Under the pieces are notes generated by a model. That model saw only the letters and a program-made list of their open reading frames with translations. It was not told the DNA's origin and did not search any database. From Enoplolaimus lenunculus (lineage: Eukaryota > Nematoda > Enoplea > Enoplida > Thoracostomopsidae), in assembly GCA_030248215.1 (NCBI GenBank), contig JASANG010002037.1, forward strand, positions 1-64,000: DNA of 64,000 nt. Reading direction: 5' to 3'. The position numbers and the translations under genes are program-made. This document shows positions 1 through 13,600 of the stretch, piece by piece (within the stretch, counting starts at the first letter, position 1; every line of letters starts with the position of its first letter).

Positions 1-344
1 CGGGGATCACGTTAATATAACTGGGGCAACACGGAACACGTTTTGTCCCATGTTGATTTAACGTTAACATAAAATTTTGTGATCCGAATAGCTGTTATGT
101 AGACAAAATGTGAATGTCATATGACATTGACTTACAAATCACTGATCGCAAGCGATCATCGTATACAAATAGCCATTTGTCGTATGATACTGCGAGTCAT
201 TTATGCGAATATGATATGATGATATTCCAAAATTCTACTAAATATGTGATATTGTGCAGGTCAACGCAGTTTTTGCACACTAATAAAAACAGTACAAAGT
301 TTATAATGTAGAATTAAATCATTTTGAAAGCTGAATGAGAGAGA

Positions 345-725
345 TACTGATATTTATAAGGCCTCTCCAGAGGGAGCCGCCGTTATTCGGTTTACGTACT
401 GCATTTATTTTTAACCCGCCCTCCGCCACCCTTCGTTACTGACATCTGGTATTGCAACTATCCATTGAATTAACCTTTGTCTTGTATCAAAAGCTTGAGC
501 GATAAAATGCAAGGTTATCTATTTAGGAATGGGATTTCAAACTTATGCTTTAAAGTTTTGAACTCAACTTGAATTGGTCCAGGAGTCATTTATGCACTAT
601 TAGGAATTTGTTGACATTTATGGACTAAGGGTTAAAGACTATCCGCTAACGAACTCTTATTAGGGATAAGTACGGACTCCTGTTGATTGGGTCTCAAAAT
701 GGGAATCTCTTCTTATTATCGCCTT
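345..725. mobile_element. TGTAGTGACC-family MITE, diverged copy 1
   Basis: It shares internal landmarks with three other copies (21,046-21,370; 31,041-31,386; 49,697-50,055): GGCCTCTCCAGAGGG, a Pro-codon-like CGCCCTCCGCC stretch, GTTACTGA and the gcaaggttat block. Its terminal repeats are the most eroded of the four. Confidence 0.65.
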
Positions 726-863
726 TAAATCTAGTCTAGTACAGTAGTCAATCACAATTTAAGTTCAATTCTTATTTGCAAAGTTCTTCAAGTGCTCGCT
801 ATTAACTCCTGGATGAATAAGATAAAAGCTACACAAGCCTGTAGGAACCGGGACTTTAGACAT

Positions 864-996
864 TTTACCTGCCAAAATCCTAAAACAAATGCAGTAGATG
901 GAAACATATGATAAATATTACCGGATTTATTACAGCAACTGCATAGTGAAAAATACCGGATTTTCCTACCGGAATCGGAATTCCGATTGCACCCTG
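864..996. mobile_element. CCGGA-type hAT-like MITE, right-end fragment
   Basis: It matches the right third of the complete copy at 48,002-48,397 (GGAAAC-TATGAT block, GTGAAAAATACCGG, ACCGGAATCGGAATTCCG) and ends in GCACCCTG, the terminal repeat. The left end is missing. Confidence 0.6.
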
Positions 997-1365
997 ACAG
1001 ACACGTAGAAGCTATTAATTGCAACTTTCGAAATCATTTTAATGCTGAATTTCCTAATCTTTTAGATCAGTGATTTGTAAACCAATGTCATTTAACATTC
1101 ACATTTTGTCTACACAACCGCTATTCATTTCACAACATTTTATATTGCCGTCGAATGAACTTGGACAAAACGTGTTCCAACATGACCCAAACTTGAACAC
1201 CGCTTAAACCTATTAGCCTAAGCGTAAGAATGAGCACTAACCCTTAAAGCCTATAAGCCTTAATATCAAAGTAAAAAAATTAGTCTAAAATGCAAAAACT
1301 TATTCTATTCTAGTGCTACAGAAATCGTTCCGCCCCTGTTTTTATATGGGCCGCAGCTGGAAACG

Positions 1366-1442
1366 CGGGCCTGCAGAACGATTATCGAACTAGCGGCCTT
1401 AGGATTCCGGGGCAGACGCTATATCTCTGAGCCACGCAGCCC
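1366..1442 (-). repeat. tRNA-derived SINE, copy 1 (tRNA-like head)
   Basis: On the minus strand: GGGCTGCGTGGCTCAGAG resembles a pol III A box, and AGTTCGATAATC a degraded B box. The flank at 1,443-1,530 is shared with the copies at 2,660 and 26,712 (the region around CGTCGACGA and GCCGTATGCCGCCGGCAAG). It is not a functional tRNA: the anticodon arm does not fold. Confidence 0.65.
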
Positions 1443-2016
1443 GTCTGTCCAAGTACCTTTTTCGTCGACGATGCGCAGGCCGTATGCCGCCGGCAAGTAT
1501 ACTATATAGTGCAATGCACTAAGCCCTACTAAAATATGTAAGCGTCGCCCGGCAGCCATATCACAACAACAGTGAGCGGGGTCCCTAGTCCTCCTACACT
1601 ATTTCGGTTAGTTTAGCAGATTAAACGTACAAAAAAAAAACAAAACCTTCATAACGGCGTTAGAAACAATACAAGTCGTAAAGATAAGCATATGAAACTT
1701 TAACAAATTAATACAACTAAAGGCAGGTGCGGCACGTAGCAATGTACATTTGCTATATTCACGGAGTTAGGAGATCCTGTGATCCTGAGGCACCACCGCA
1801 TAGGCCGACGAACTGATGACCCATTATACGTGTAAGCCCCCACGTGGGGCAGGCCTTCCCGGGGTCCGGTGTCAGGGGCGGACAGGTACTGTGTATCCGT
1901 AATACGATGCGGCTTGTGGGAACCTCAACGCTCTGATATAGGCACGGCCTGTTGTAACAGTTTACTAAACAACAATGATAAATGTTATGCTGGAAATATT
2001 ATTACTTCTAATAAAC

Positions 2017-2175
2017 TCCAAGCTTAGGTACTTATGCTAAACAACTCCAATAAAACTCCGGTAATACTCCAATAATACTCCAGTGACTCCAGTACAACTC
2101 CAAATACTCCGGTTCTCTTAAATCTCCTTAACTGCAAACAACTCCAGTTTAACTCTGATATAAAACAACTCCGGT
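2017..2175. repeat. Degenerate tandem repeat of ACTCCA/ACTCCG units
   Basis: At least twelve spaced copies of ACTCC followed by A or G occur at roughly 10-13 bp intervals. This is an imperfect minisatellite upstream of GAK. Confidence 0.7.
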
Positions 2176-2659
2176 TACGTTAATTCCCCGGAACGTGTCC
2201 ACAGCATTCGTTGCCTACCGCAACCTCCGCGCCACCCCAAATAACACAAGTGTAAGCCGAAGCTGTTCAACCGAAATCTAAATTCATTAACGAATCTGTA
2301 AAATAATAACTCCGTAAACCACCAAGTGAAACTAAGAAAAGTAACGATGAAAGTAAGTAATAATAATAAGGATCCGAAAAAGTACGTTCAATTGCTAAGT
2401 GTTCAATATCAAGACTGAACATGGAGATAGCTAAAGCTATCCACACGTACAGTTAATTTGCATACTGACCAGCATAACCGGTTATAGCACAAGATGATAT
2501 TTAACAAATGCCTGAATACATGTTATGACGACATATTTAATGCGTCGTCCCGGTTCTCACCTTAGACCGACAGAACCAGTATTTCCAAATGTTAATAGTT
2601 GCAATCGTTCTTAATGCAAAGTCAAAGGTAAAAACCGGGACTTCGGAGCACTTTAATTA

Positions 2660-2737
2660 CGGGCCTAATGAGCGGGGATCGAACTATCGGCCTTAGAGTT
2701 GCGATGTAAGCCATATGCCATTGCGCCACGTAGCCCG
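2660..2737 (-). repeat. tRNA-derived SINE, copy 2 (tRNA-like head)
   Basis: The minus strand reads GGGCTACGTGGCGCAATGG (A box) and a perfect-looking B box GTTCGATCCCC, with acceptor-like GGGCCTAAT at the far end. The leader beyond 2,737 (CGACTGTATGCTGCCGACAA) matches the other copies. It is the best preserved pol III promoter of the three. Confidence 0.7.
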
Positions 2738-3045
2738 CCTCCATTGACATTTTTCGTGGACTATATGTGTCGACTGTATGCTGCCGACAAGCATACTATA
2801 CAATATACATTTCACATATTGTATATGCACAAGGACAAGCATGTCTCACATGCTTACATGCACTTCAATAGGTAGATTTTTAAAGCCAAACCACTCCACG
2901 CAAGCTTTCTTATATTGACCGTAAAGTGGAAAAAATTGTTTGGTGAAGATGTAGCGGTAGGATTAAACATTTTGAATGTTCTAGCGGTTGCTATACTGTA
3001 TCATAGCCTACTTTTAAGAGGTGTAATGTTGATAGTTTCTAGATT

Positions 3046-6000
3046 ATGATACGTTCCGCGTTAAATTATTTGAATTATGGAACTGCCGCTCCGCGCGAAG
3101 AAAATGCATTCGTTGGACAGTCAGTCGAGTTGGGTCAACATCGGTTAAGCATTAAAAAAGTCATCGCTGAAGGTACACTGTAATTTGTTTTAATGACATT
3201 GAACATCGCGACAGGTCGTATGTGCATGCATCATGAGAACAATTTAAAGCCCTGCTATATACAGTTCTGCACATTGCTTAAGATAAGGAGTCGTTGCTGC
3301 GCCCGCACGGCAAAGTGGTAGCTTGATCGGCAGAACAGCGGCAGGACTACAATGTTGAATACAGGGTTGTTCTTTTCCGGAAAAAAATTATGACCAGAAA
3401 AAATGAATTTGCATTATGAAACTTTGCATATTTGAGCTTCTGATGACATCTGATCAATCCGTGCCCAAATTTGAACTTTAATAATTCGATTTTTAAGGCC
3501 ACAAAATCAACCTCCTGGGACCCAAAATGTTTTCGAAGTTGTACAAATTATAGATCATTTGACGCAGATTGCAGAGATGAGTCGAGTGGTGTAAAACTTT
3601 CAGCAATTAGAAGTCTGCTTAACCTGTTTTGTCATATAACTCATTTGGCGCTTTGCCAGCGATCATGGTTCGGCTCCAAACTTAGTTATTTGACAATAAC
3701 TCGTTAGCCAGACCTCTGATTTGATTCGGAAGACATTTAACAATATGGTGTATAATTTGGCTAATTTTTCGACAAAAAATTTTGGTTCCAATACCAGATG
3801 AATGCGGAGCGAAGCGAACGAGGTACATATGTAGTTTTACATTAAATCTCGTGGCAAACGTTTAATTCAGAAATCTATTATATATTTATATGCTGCAATT
3901 TTTGGCTTTTTTGACATATAATGTGTCCTGGTGGACATATGCACACTCACACGGTCACTGTTAAAGTTTTGAACGTAAATTAGTTACATGTCATCTAAAA
4001 ACGTTAATTTATAACATATTTAGTCGCAAACTATATTTATGAATCGCTTAATATTTTCCTATTTTTTCCATTTTTCCATATATATATTTGCAGGAGGATT
4101 TGCATACGTGTTTGTTGCTCGTGATCAGAATGGGCGCGATTACGCATTGAAGGTTGGTTTTCTATGTAGTTTAAATTTTTTGGTCAATGCTTAACGGAAA
4201 GTTTTAAAGCGTACTGATGTATATGTGTTGTATATATCATTACTTCGTTACTTTACTTGTAACGAATTTTTGTGCCAATAAGTATTTAAAAGTTATTTGA
4301 AAAAGTAATGACGAGATTCTGTACGATCGATGTAAATTATTTATAAAAGTTTATGATAAAATGCGTTTTTCAGCGCCTGCTGGCTGCCGATAAAGAAGCA
4401 ACCAATGATATTGTCCAAGAAATATGTTTTCTTGTAAGATTATTCTTCCTCTGTATGCCAATTGTATTTTGTACAATGTGTTCAGATTCTGTGTATTCAC
4501 AAGTTTGTGACAGGTTTTGTAATTAGCTGTTAGATTTTTCCGGAATTTCCTGTCTTGCAGGTTGGGACTAATTACGAACTAAGCGCCAATTCTACGGTTC
4601 AGGAGCCAAAAATGTTACGTTTCTGGTTTTATGTACTTATGTAGCTTTTGAAGAAAATTTTTAATATACAGAACAGAAATTTTAGTCACTAATTGGATAT
4701 CTTAGGCGCCATGGCACCGCGATTTGGTAAAAATAAACACAGAATACATTTAAGATCAAGCTTTGTATTAGTAGTTTGAAATCTATATCGAAAATCTAAC
4801 TATGGACGTACACTCTGTTTAAACACTATTTCGACTTTTCGAGTTTTTAGGCTGACTGTTTTAATTTTTGATAAATAATGGTCCAAGCACGTCGTGGTAT
4901 GGATGATGTTGAATTTAAATGCGTAATTTTAGAAAAAATTATCTGGCCATCCGAATATTATTCAGTTTGTGCAAGCGGCGTCGATTGATGCTGAACAAAA
5001 CCGCGGCGAGTATTTGTTACTTACAGAGCTGTGCGAAGGTGCGTTCGTAACTCAAACCTATGGGCATTGTAATGAGTTTAACGAAATACAATACGGCCAT
5101 TAAGCTTATATGAACACCTTAAGATGAAATATTTTGGTAAAACATTACTGCTCGGCACCGTATATGAGTAGAACGCTACGTAACCGTTTGTTGCTCCTAT
5201 TTTTTGATACCAATTGAAATTCATCACCTCAAAAGTTTCAAGAGTTTTTGTTTTATTTTTTAATCAGTGGCATTTTATTTGGTAAAGTGCAGTATGTGGC
5301 TATATATTAAAGGTTCTTTTCTTTAAGATTAAGGAGAAAAGGCTATTATGTAGCAACTGGTGATATTTGCTTCACATATTTTGTTAATCCAAGCGAAATA
5401 GTTTTGTTTTCAGGCGGACCGCTCATCGACGCGATGCGTGATCATCCTTGCGGATTAAAACGGCCACAAGTGCTACAAGTGTTCTATCAAACTTGTCGCG
5501 CTGTTCAACATATGCATTCACAACGGCCACCAATTATACACCGGGATTTGAAGGTAAACCGGGCGTAGCAAGGATTTTGCAAACGGGGCTGCCTATCAAA
5601 AACCAAAGCGGAGTTTGGTACCTAAATCCCGCATTGGCTACGCTGTTTAAAGAAAGCTTTGATTTTACAGTTTTTGGCAACAGAAATTTTTTAGCTGTGG
5701 TCATTCTAAAGTATATTTTTTTGTGTTGGCTGTAATCATAATTTTTTTGTCTAGATTGAAAATTTACTACTTGACGCAACGGGAATGATAAAGTTGTGCG
5801 ATTTTGGTTCTGCGACTACCGAGCAATACTTTCCAGACGATTCTTGGTCAGCGAATAAGCGATCAACAGTGGAAGATGACGTAAGATTTTATTATGAATT
5901 AAAGGATTTTCGGCGACATCAAACGTTTATGGTGTCGGATATGTCAATGCTGAGATAGGACTACTTTATTTGCGTAATTGAGCCAGGGTGGCATCGAATC

Positions 6001-7615
6001 CACGATTTAACAGAATTCGAATCCATTGCTAGTTTACCGAATCCCAATAGGAAGCATGCATTTTGCAAATTTGCAATATATCGATATTTGTTTCAGAATA
6101 CCATCAAAATAAAATAGAACATTGCTTTTCGATTTGCAAAACTAATAACATTTATTATTCCGTCAGGTCTACTTTTTCGCAAACACAATTATTCCGTGCC
6201 CGACCTCAGTTCTGGCATGTGTGACTTGAAACAGAAATGTACCATCCTTCAAAGGGTACTAGGTTAAAAGAAAGATTCTGTATATTTCGAGTAAATATAT
6301 ATCTTGCAGAGCGCGATCTGTTATTCGGCTGCGCTATTCTACATTGCGGATATTGATTGCAAAAATTATAACAACACTTAATTAAACAATTACGAATTTA
6401 AGAGTAAAATCACAATATTTTGCAGCGGCTTTTGTTCGAAATGTTTGACAGAAAAAACACTAGGAAACAGTTGATAGTAATTAGTATTCGGCTCCGGTGT
6501 TTTTGATACCCATTTGCGCCTTGATAATTATGTAATCGTGTTACAATTCCAAAACAGTACGTACAGTGTACTAGTGTTGAACACATATATTGTATCGGTA
6601 TCGGTAATTATATAGCAGTTTTTTGTGACGTTTTCAGATCACGCGTCGCACAACTCCGATGTATCGTTCGCCGGAAATGCTAGATTTGTATCAAAATTTT
6701 CCTATCAATCAACCAATGGATATTTGGGTTAGTGAATTATCTCTTTGTTGTGGAGTAACTTCAACGAAGGGCTGAATTCAGTCTCTACTTTATTCAATGA
6801 ACGACAAAAGTTTTGATTGAGATTTTGATGAGGGTGCGACTGTATGTTTAGCCGTGGCTCCGGTATTCTTCGGAATCTGACAGCTCATGTATGTTTAATG
6901 GATGCTACGCAAACAATGTTTTAGATACTACACTTTAAATTATATGCGGTACGTAGCTGAGATATTTCAATTTTATACCGAGTTTCGGATATATCTACGC
7001 TGCCTAGCATGATGTTTCAGGCATTGGGCTGTGTTTTGTATTATTTGTGCTTCAATGTACATCCGTTTGAAGATTCCGCAAAACTTCGCATTTTAAACGG
7101 CAAATATACAATACCGGAAAGTGATACTGTGTTCACTGTCTTCCACGATCTCATATGTAAGTTTTTAGTTTGTCACTATGATATGCAGATGCATGACCGC
7201 AAGTAAATCCTTATGCTGTTCTTGCACATAGGTGAAATATGATGCATATGCGATATCTTGATATACAGCAGCAGCATTAAAACATGGGAGAACAAAGATA
7301 CGTGTAGCAAGTTCAGTTTACTTTCTATGAGATGTTTTGAGTCTCCTGTGAAATGCTGCAATTTTTAAATTTTTGCTACTGTTGTTACAATTTTATATTG
7401 ATGTATTTCACAAATCTATTAAATACCCAGTGGTAGTATTTTTATGCGTCGACTGAGGTTTAGTTTTTCGATGTGTCTTACAGACGGAATGCTACAGATC
7501 GATCCTCAGAGTCGACCAAATATCAATGAAGTCGTTGAGCGTTGCGAGGAAATTGGTGAAGCTCTTCACGTTAAGCTCCCATCACCGGTTGATTTAGGAC
7601 AAAAACTTATTTACC
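3046..7615 (+). other. GAK: GAK exons 1-9: Ser/Thr kinase domain (NAK family)
   Basis: Nine exons encode residues 1 to about 325. Seen directly: a glycine-rich loop (EGGFAYVFVA) across the exon 1/2 junction, the ATP-anchoring Lys62 in YALK, the alpha-C Glu78 in QEICF, the catalytic loop HRDLK (160-164), DFG (180-182), and an activation segment with TTPMYRSPEM. All residues expected for catalysis are present, so an active kinase is likely. Numb-associated-kinase relatives share the block GHPNIIQF and the sequence DIWALGC at the exon 7/8 junction. Intron 5 carries a tiny inverted-repeat element starting about 7 bp after its donor. Confidence 0.95.
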
Positions 7616-10600
7616 GTAAGGTTTTTATGGGTCTTTTTAGGGATCCTTAGCCACATGACATGGAGCGGGCAGATATTGTTTTACAGGAATGCAACAAAAT
7701 ATGTAGTATTTTATCTACATTAAACCACAATCGCAAATATCCGGCAAGCCCCTTAGACTAACCATAAAGAACGTTCCATGCATGCCCAGTAGTGCAATAC
7801 CAAAATCACAACAAATGATTTAAGTTGCTTTTCGCGGTTGTCCGAATAAAAATGTTGTATGAATTTCACCGTTTCCGATGTACACTTTTTCCAAACTATT
7901 CTACATATATACACCATTTCTTCCTTTAACCCCAAGACACCGTCGTTTTATGAGTCTGCGGGATGCTTGGTACTGTCTTTTATGTGTGCACAGACGCGTT
8001 ATCTGGATATTCTGAAAAGGGCTTACGCAAAATACCTTAATTGGAGCACTGCGGGTCTTTGAAATTTACGTGGTGGATAGAGGGTACGTAACGGCATGGC
8101 GTGTAATCGGTTATTTTGAGAACTGAAATTAGCAAAAAACTTATGCCATGTAGCTTAATACAGTATATATATTTATATATTCACTGTTTATTTATGTATT
8201 CATTGTTTGTCTGTTTCAGAAAATTCCAGTCAACCCTTAGCGTCACAATCGTCAGCGCATGCTGTTGGCGGACTTCAATCACAACACAAAAGTGGTTTAC
8301 CACTGCCCGAAAGGCCGGTTCCGCCCAGGCCACCTATGATCCAGCCAAGGCACGAACTTGCTGGAAACCATCGCGGCGCACACGGTTCAGTGGACCGAGA
8401 CACGAATGTGCCTGGGCCGCCCCCGCAGTCATCGCAATATCCAACGGGGTCGCAACAAGAAAACATTCCACCTGGTAGGGTTTTCGATTAGACAGCTGTG
8501 GTTGACATATATAAGCACGTTTTCTCTCTTATCACAAGTTGGTGGTAGTTCTTGTATTTGTTAAAAATTTCGAATATTTCGCTTCTGTCAGCAGTGTACT
8601 TTTTCCGTAGCAGCATGGATATCTATATCGTAAGACTCGTCATGTGAGAAAGTAGTGTGACGTCTGAAAGTCTTAGTTCTGATTATGGTTTAAAATTCAG
8701 GTTCCGATTGAGTTTAATCCCGTTTAGCACTCCGCAACTCTAGAGCTTTATGCATGTTGCACATTGGGATGTGCCGAATACCAAATTTTTTGCCAACGCC
8801 GATACTGATGCTGATTTGTAAAGAATCGGCAAATTTTTTGCAGTGCTTATGCTAATACTCATGAAAAGTGTTAATTCCCTACATATACATTCTGCTTTTT
8901 AGGTGGCACAATGCTCGGCTCAATAAAAGGCATGGGTGGCTCGTTGTTCGGAAGGATTAAAGATAAATCAGCTCAGGTCATGCAAACGGTTCAAGCGTAA
9001 GTTGAAAATAGTTCCATAAATGGTACTACAGGATGAACCGAAAATGTTGATATATTTTCAAGAATTTGATAAGTTGTATTTAAATGCTGTCGGTGATGGT
9101 TACATTTTTTGCTGGAAATAAAAGGATGACCTCTTTTCTATAACTTGTAATGTGCTACCTGCCTCTTGCATTCTGCTGTTGTGCCCACCTATTTTCGCGC
9201 CTGCATTTCTGTGTTCAATCCTTGTCTGTGTACATGTGTATGTCGTAGCGTAAATTATTACTCGGCGTGTTTTGTTATGGCCAAAGTATATATAGCATCT
9301 CCATAATAGACGCGTATGTATGTTTATATGCTGTCTGTTACCATTGAGAGCCAGGTGTTGGGAGGCACCGTTATCGCGCTAGACATGAAATATATTGTTT
9401 TATAATGCCGTAAGTAATTGCTCTCTTCACACACTCTTCTCTCAGTCGTACCAATATACCTGGCGTAGGAAATTGCACTACAACATGTACACCCTGTGAT
9501 AAAAAGTTGTAAAAAATTCTTTGAAAGAGCTTAGTAACTGTAATACGTCATTTTTTCTCTCGTACAGGTCAATTGCAAAACCTGTTGGTGAGCTTGATTT
9601 CAACTATGTCACGTCGCGTCTCGGTGTTATGTCGTACCCAGCGGAAAGTTTAGTCGAATCTACGTATCGGAACCATATTGATTCAGTGCGTGCACTGTTG
9701 GATACAAGACATCCGGACGCGTATGCTGTGTATAATCTGACAACACGGCTCTATCCGGTGTCAAAGTTTCATAATCGGGTAAGCGGGTTCGATTTGTCGA
9801 AAGGAGGGGCAGGGGCTCGAAAATATTATTTTTCTTATGGAGAGGTCGAATTAATTTAATGGGTTTCGAAACTGAAAATAAACTTGCAACTTTCAGAATT
9901 ACGCGATCCCCCTTATAACGTTTTATTACCGTAGGGTTTGTTGACAAATACCACATGATAGGTATGTGCCGGGTGAAGCCCTGGTACCGAGGCCCGGGCA
10001 GAAAAACATTTATCTATCTGCTCGAATGATAAATAAAAAAGATTTAAAACGGTTTCACCACATAGGAAAAATTGCTGCTGCGATCTAAACATGTCTATCT
10101 AATGTGGATTCGATCAAAACTAATTATGGTGTCTCGATGTTTTTCAGGTGTCTGAATGCGGTTGGCCGCAAGGACATACACCTACCTTGCAGTCGTTGCT
10201 CGCAATATGCAAAAATATGCACTTATGGCTTCGACAAAATCCGCGTAACGTTTGTGTTGTACACTGTATTGTAAGTGAGACAAGTGCAATCATTTCTGTT
10301 GTTTCATTTTAACTGAAAGTTGTTAGATTAAGCTTCTGTGTTTGTAGTGCAACGAGCAACAAACTTTGTTGATTTCGGGGATCCAGCCAGTAATTTTAAA
10401 GCAGTTGAATGACTTTTCTTTCATCCAATTTTTTTTCTCGCTTCTCATTGTCGGATGGAGATATTTTTCCTTAATCCGCCGTTGTATACGTGAGTATTAA
10501 TTTTCGTCGCTGTTATATTATGTTTGATTATTTATTGTTCTCTTTTATTGGTTATGTTTTTGATGTACGATTTAGGACGGTAAAACTGGATCAGCGTTGG

Positions 10601-13600
10601 TCGTTGCAGCGTTTCTGTTGTTTTGCCGCTTGTTTGATGTCCCTCAATTAGCGTTGCAATATTTCAATTCACGTCGGTGCCCACCTGCAATCGAACCTTC
10701 AGATATGAGGTAAGCTCATTTATTTTTATTGGGAAAATGTCAAACGGCAACTGTGTTTTTCGCATAAAACATTTAGGAGTATCTAGTAATTTGAAAATCC
10801 TAAGTCACAGAATGATTGTGCCGGAGTTTGAACATTACGTACCAAAAAAATTGCGAAATTTTTGAACCGTCAGCGAGTGGCCAATTCGTTAGTTAAACGC
10901 GCAAATTTTTTTTGTTTAGTCAGCAAGGAAAAATAACTTAAGTTAGAAATATTTTTGCTCTCCTACATTTCTCGCCTAAAACTGTCAAATTGTTGAAAAA
11001 TCGTAAACTGCAATCGTTTACCGAATAAAGGGTATTTGATACATTATGCAAACCGTGTATATTAATTTTTGCTTATGATGGGCTTGGTTCAATTCCTGTG
11101 TGCAGATTATCACACAATTTAAGCATAACCGTTTCCCACTCTGCAAAAAAGCGAGAACAAGACGAGACTAACCTACCAAAACAGAACCCCCAATTTTTAA
11201 CCGTTATTGAATATTTTTATCTGCTTTGAATTACTGCGTCCAACAAACGTATCAATTGCAGCAGAAATTAATTTTTTACTTTATTTTTCACTTGGCTACT
11301 GTCGCCATACCCTTCGAACTGGCTCGGGACAAATCACACTGTCTCAAAACGGCCTCGGAACAATTCTAATTCAGAGCTATAGTGTTGTTTTTCCTCCTTG
11401 GTAAACCGAATAGACTGGAAAATTTTAGCATAGTGCGGCGTTATAAATGCGGATGATCCATAATTTTCTAAACGATGTGTCAATTTTTTGAATGCGAAAA
11501 TGCAACTATTTGTGCTTTGTCGCAATAAAATCAAAGTGTTTCGGTTTCCTTTCAAAAATAGAATTTTGGTTAACCGGATGGGTCATTCTGTTTCTCAAAT
11601 GGCTGTGCAGTATAACCACGTAGCGGTGCTCCGCAATCGTGCACTGTCTGTGTTGGTAGGCGAAATGCTCAAATTCTTCCGAGCCAAAACCGTGATCTAA
11701 GGAAAAATTTTGTGAGCGCGTATCGCTTTTTTACCTCTTTGGTCTCGGTTTGCAAACCACCGAGGCTGAAGAGAGACCGAGACCGTTCATCCCTGCTTAC
11801 GAGGCGAATGTGGTTGTGGAAGTACCAGCTGCCAGTGCTTAAGAGGGTATGACACAGTGCTGCATTTATGAATAGATTACAAAAATAGTATTATGTAATT
11901 AAGTAAGCGAGATGTAAGAAAATCCACTTACAAAGTCAGTTTGTGTTTGCACAATAAAATAATTAGAAAACGATAAGCTTCAAAATAATGTCCGGTTAAT
12001 ATCGTATTAATTTTAATTTGAAGTGAAGTTACAAGAAAATAATACGAAATTTGAGGTACTTAAACTATATCGCATCGCTGGTTGCCGAAACTCCTGTTGT
12101 TCCTCACAATCGGGCTATGCTTATATCGACACTTTCGATAGCTCCGGTTCCGTTGTTTAATCGCAATCGGTAAGTATAGGGTGGGAGCAGTGTTTGTCGT
12201 GCGACGCAGCAAGTAAGAAAATTTTTATTAATAAACAGGTACGTATGCGGCAATGTGCGAACTATAGAAAAGTCTGGAATCGTTTCAAAAGATTAATTTT
12301 CCGTTGAACATAGACATCCGCTATTAGGTAGGTTTATAGCGGATTTTAAAACAGCAACCCGATGTCCATTTTGTCCCGGACATTAAATGGGAATCGAATA
12401 CTCTATCACATCGTATCGGGTGGCGACGGATGGCGTATGGCAACTCGCATGCGGTTCAAAAAGTATAGCGCCACCCGTACACAGTGTAATGATTGTTTAT
12501 TTTGTCAACTGAGAAAAGTCCCAGAATTAAGGTGGGGCATTGAAATATTGATGGAAATATTGAAATGCGAAATGGGATTGATTATTATAACTTAGTTGAA
12601 TTTGTTGAAAGTGAGATCGGAGTTATATGAAATAGAAGTTGAAATTTTCGAAATAGCAGTGTTGGGTGTTAGTAAACACTTTTCACACTTTTAGCAGTGG
12701 TTGTCGACCATTTGTCGAAGTTTATGTCAATGGCAATCGTGTTATGTCTACGTCACAGGAATACGAAGCTATGAGGTAAAAGAAAACTCGCAATAGTCTG
12801 GGAGGCACTATACTTGTCGTGCCGCGACGTCCGTCACCGTACGTCACCGGACGACACTGTGTGCGAGTGCTAGCAATTTGATGTCGATTTTTGTTGCGAA
12901 ACTGAATATGTTTTTGAATAAAATCAGAATTGTTTTATGCGCTTGAAAGATTTTTTGGTTCACGCAATTTTGAAAAATTAGTTTATTTCGTGATTTCTAA
13001 TTATTTGTTTATTTGGTGATTTTGTAAGATTTATTTATTCTGTGATTTTGAAAAATTGATTTATTTCGTTATTTTGAAAAATGAGAGATTTATACTTTTT
13101 TAAAATGTTTTTGGTGTATTTATTCAGAGCTTATGAATTGCCGTGTGATACTTGTGTTCGCTTTACACTGAACGCCGCTGTTCACGGTGACGTGACGATA
13201 ATTGCGTATCATGCACGATCAACGTTGGGTGGCAAAGTTCAAGGCAAATTAACATCGATTAAAATGTTTCAAATACAGTTCAATTGCGGTTTCATTCAGC
13301 CTGAGTCGAATCTAACGTTTGAAAAGTAGGTTTGGTGGCGCAGTTGAAGTCAGATTAAAGGTATAAATGGCGAAGACGTGGACAGAGGAGTTGTGTTTGT
13401 GAAAACGTTATGCTATGAAATGCAAATTAGTTATGTGAGTTCATATGTTTCAAAAATATGTCATTGAGTAAGGAGTTCCAGTGGTTATCCAATACTTGAT
13501 CTTCTAGGCATGATCTGGACTGTATGGACGAATCGGCGAAGTATCCAGGTGCGTTTCAAGTCCATTTAGATTTTGCGATGAATATCGAAGATCGGCCGTG

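Larger units (their letters stand above)
19..1192. mobile_element. Fold-back DNA element with about 130-bp inverted ends
   Basis: The left arm (about 19-160) and right arm (about 1,062-1,192, reverse complement) share long blocks such as GAACACGTTTTGTCC, GTAGACAAAATGTGAATGT and CAAATCACTGATC, with about 80-90% identity by eye. The interior holds a TGTAGTGACC-family copy (about 345-725) and the right part of a CCGGA element (about 864-996), so it has been a target for later insertions. A short relative with the same ends sits at 47,657-47,741. No transposase frame was found. Confidence 0.7.
1..3045. other. GAK 5' flank: nested repeats, no gene seen
   Basis: The first 1.2 kb is a fold-back element with other elements inside it. 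Reverse-oriented tRNA-like SINEs follow near 1,366-1,442 and 2,660-2,737, with a degenerate ACTCC tandem array between them. The last 200 bp before the GAK ATG are unique sequence. No core promoter motif is convincing. Confidence 0.7.

Noticed and set aside
2660-2737. Functional tRNA gene
   Set aside because: Good A and B boxes but the anticodon arm does not fold and diverged copies exist; a SINE fits better.
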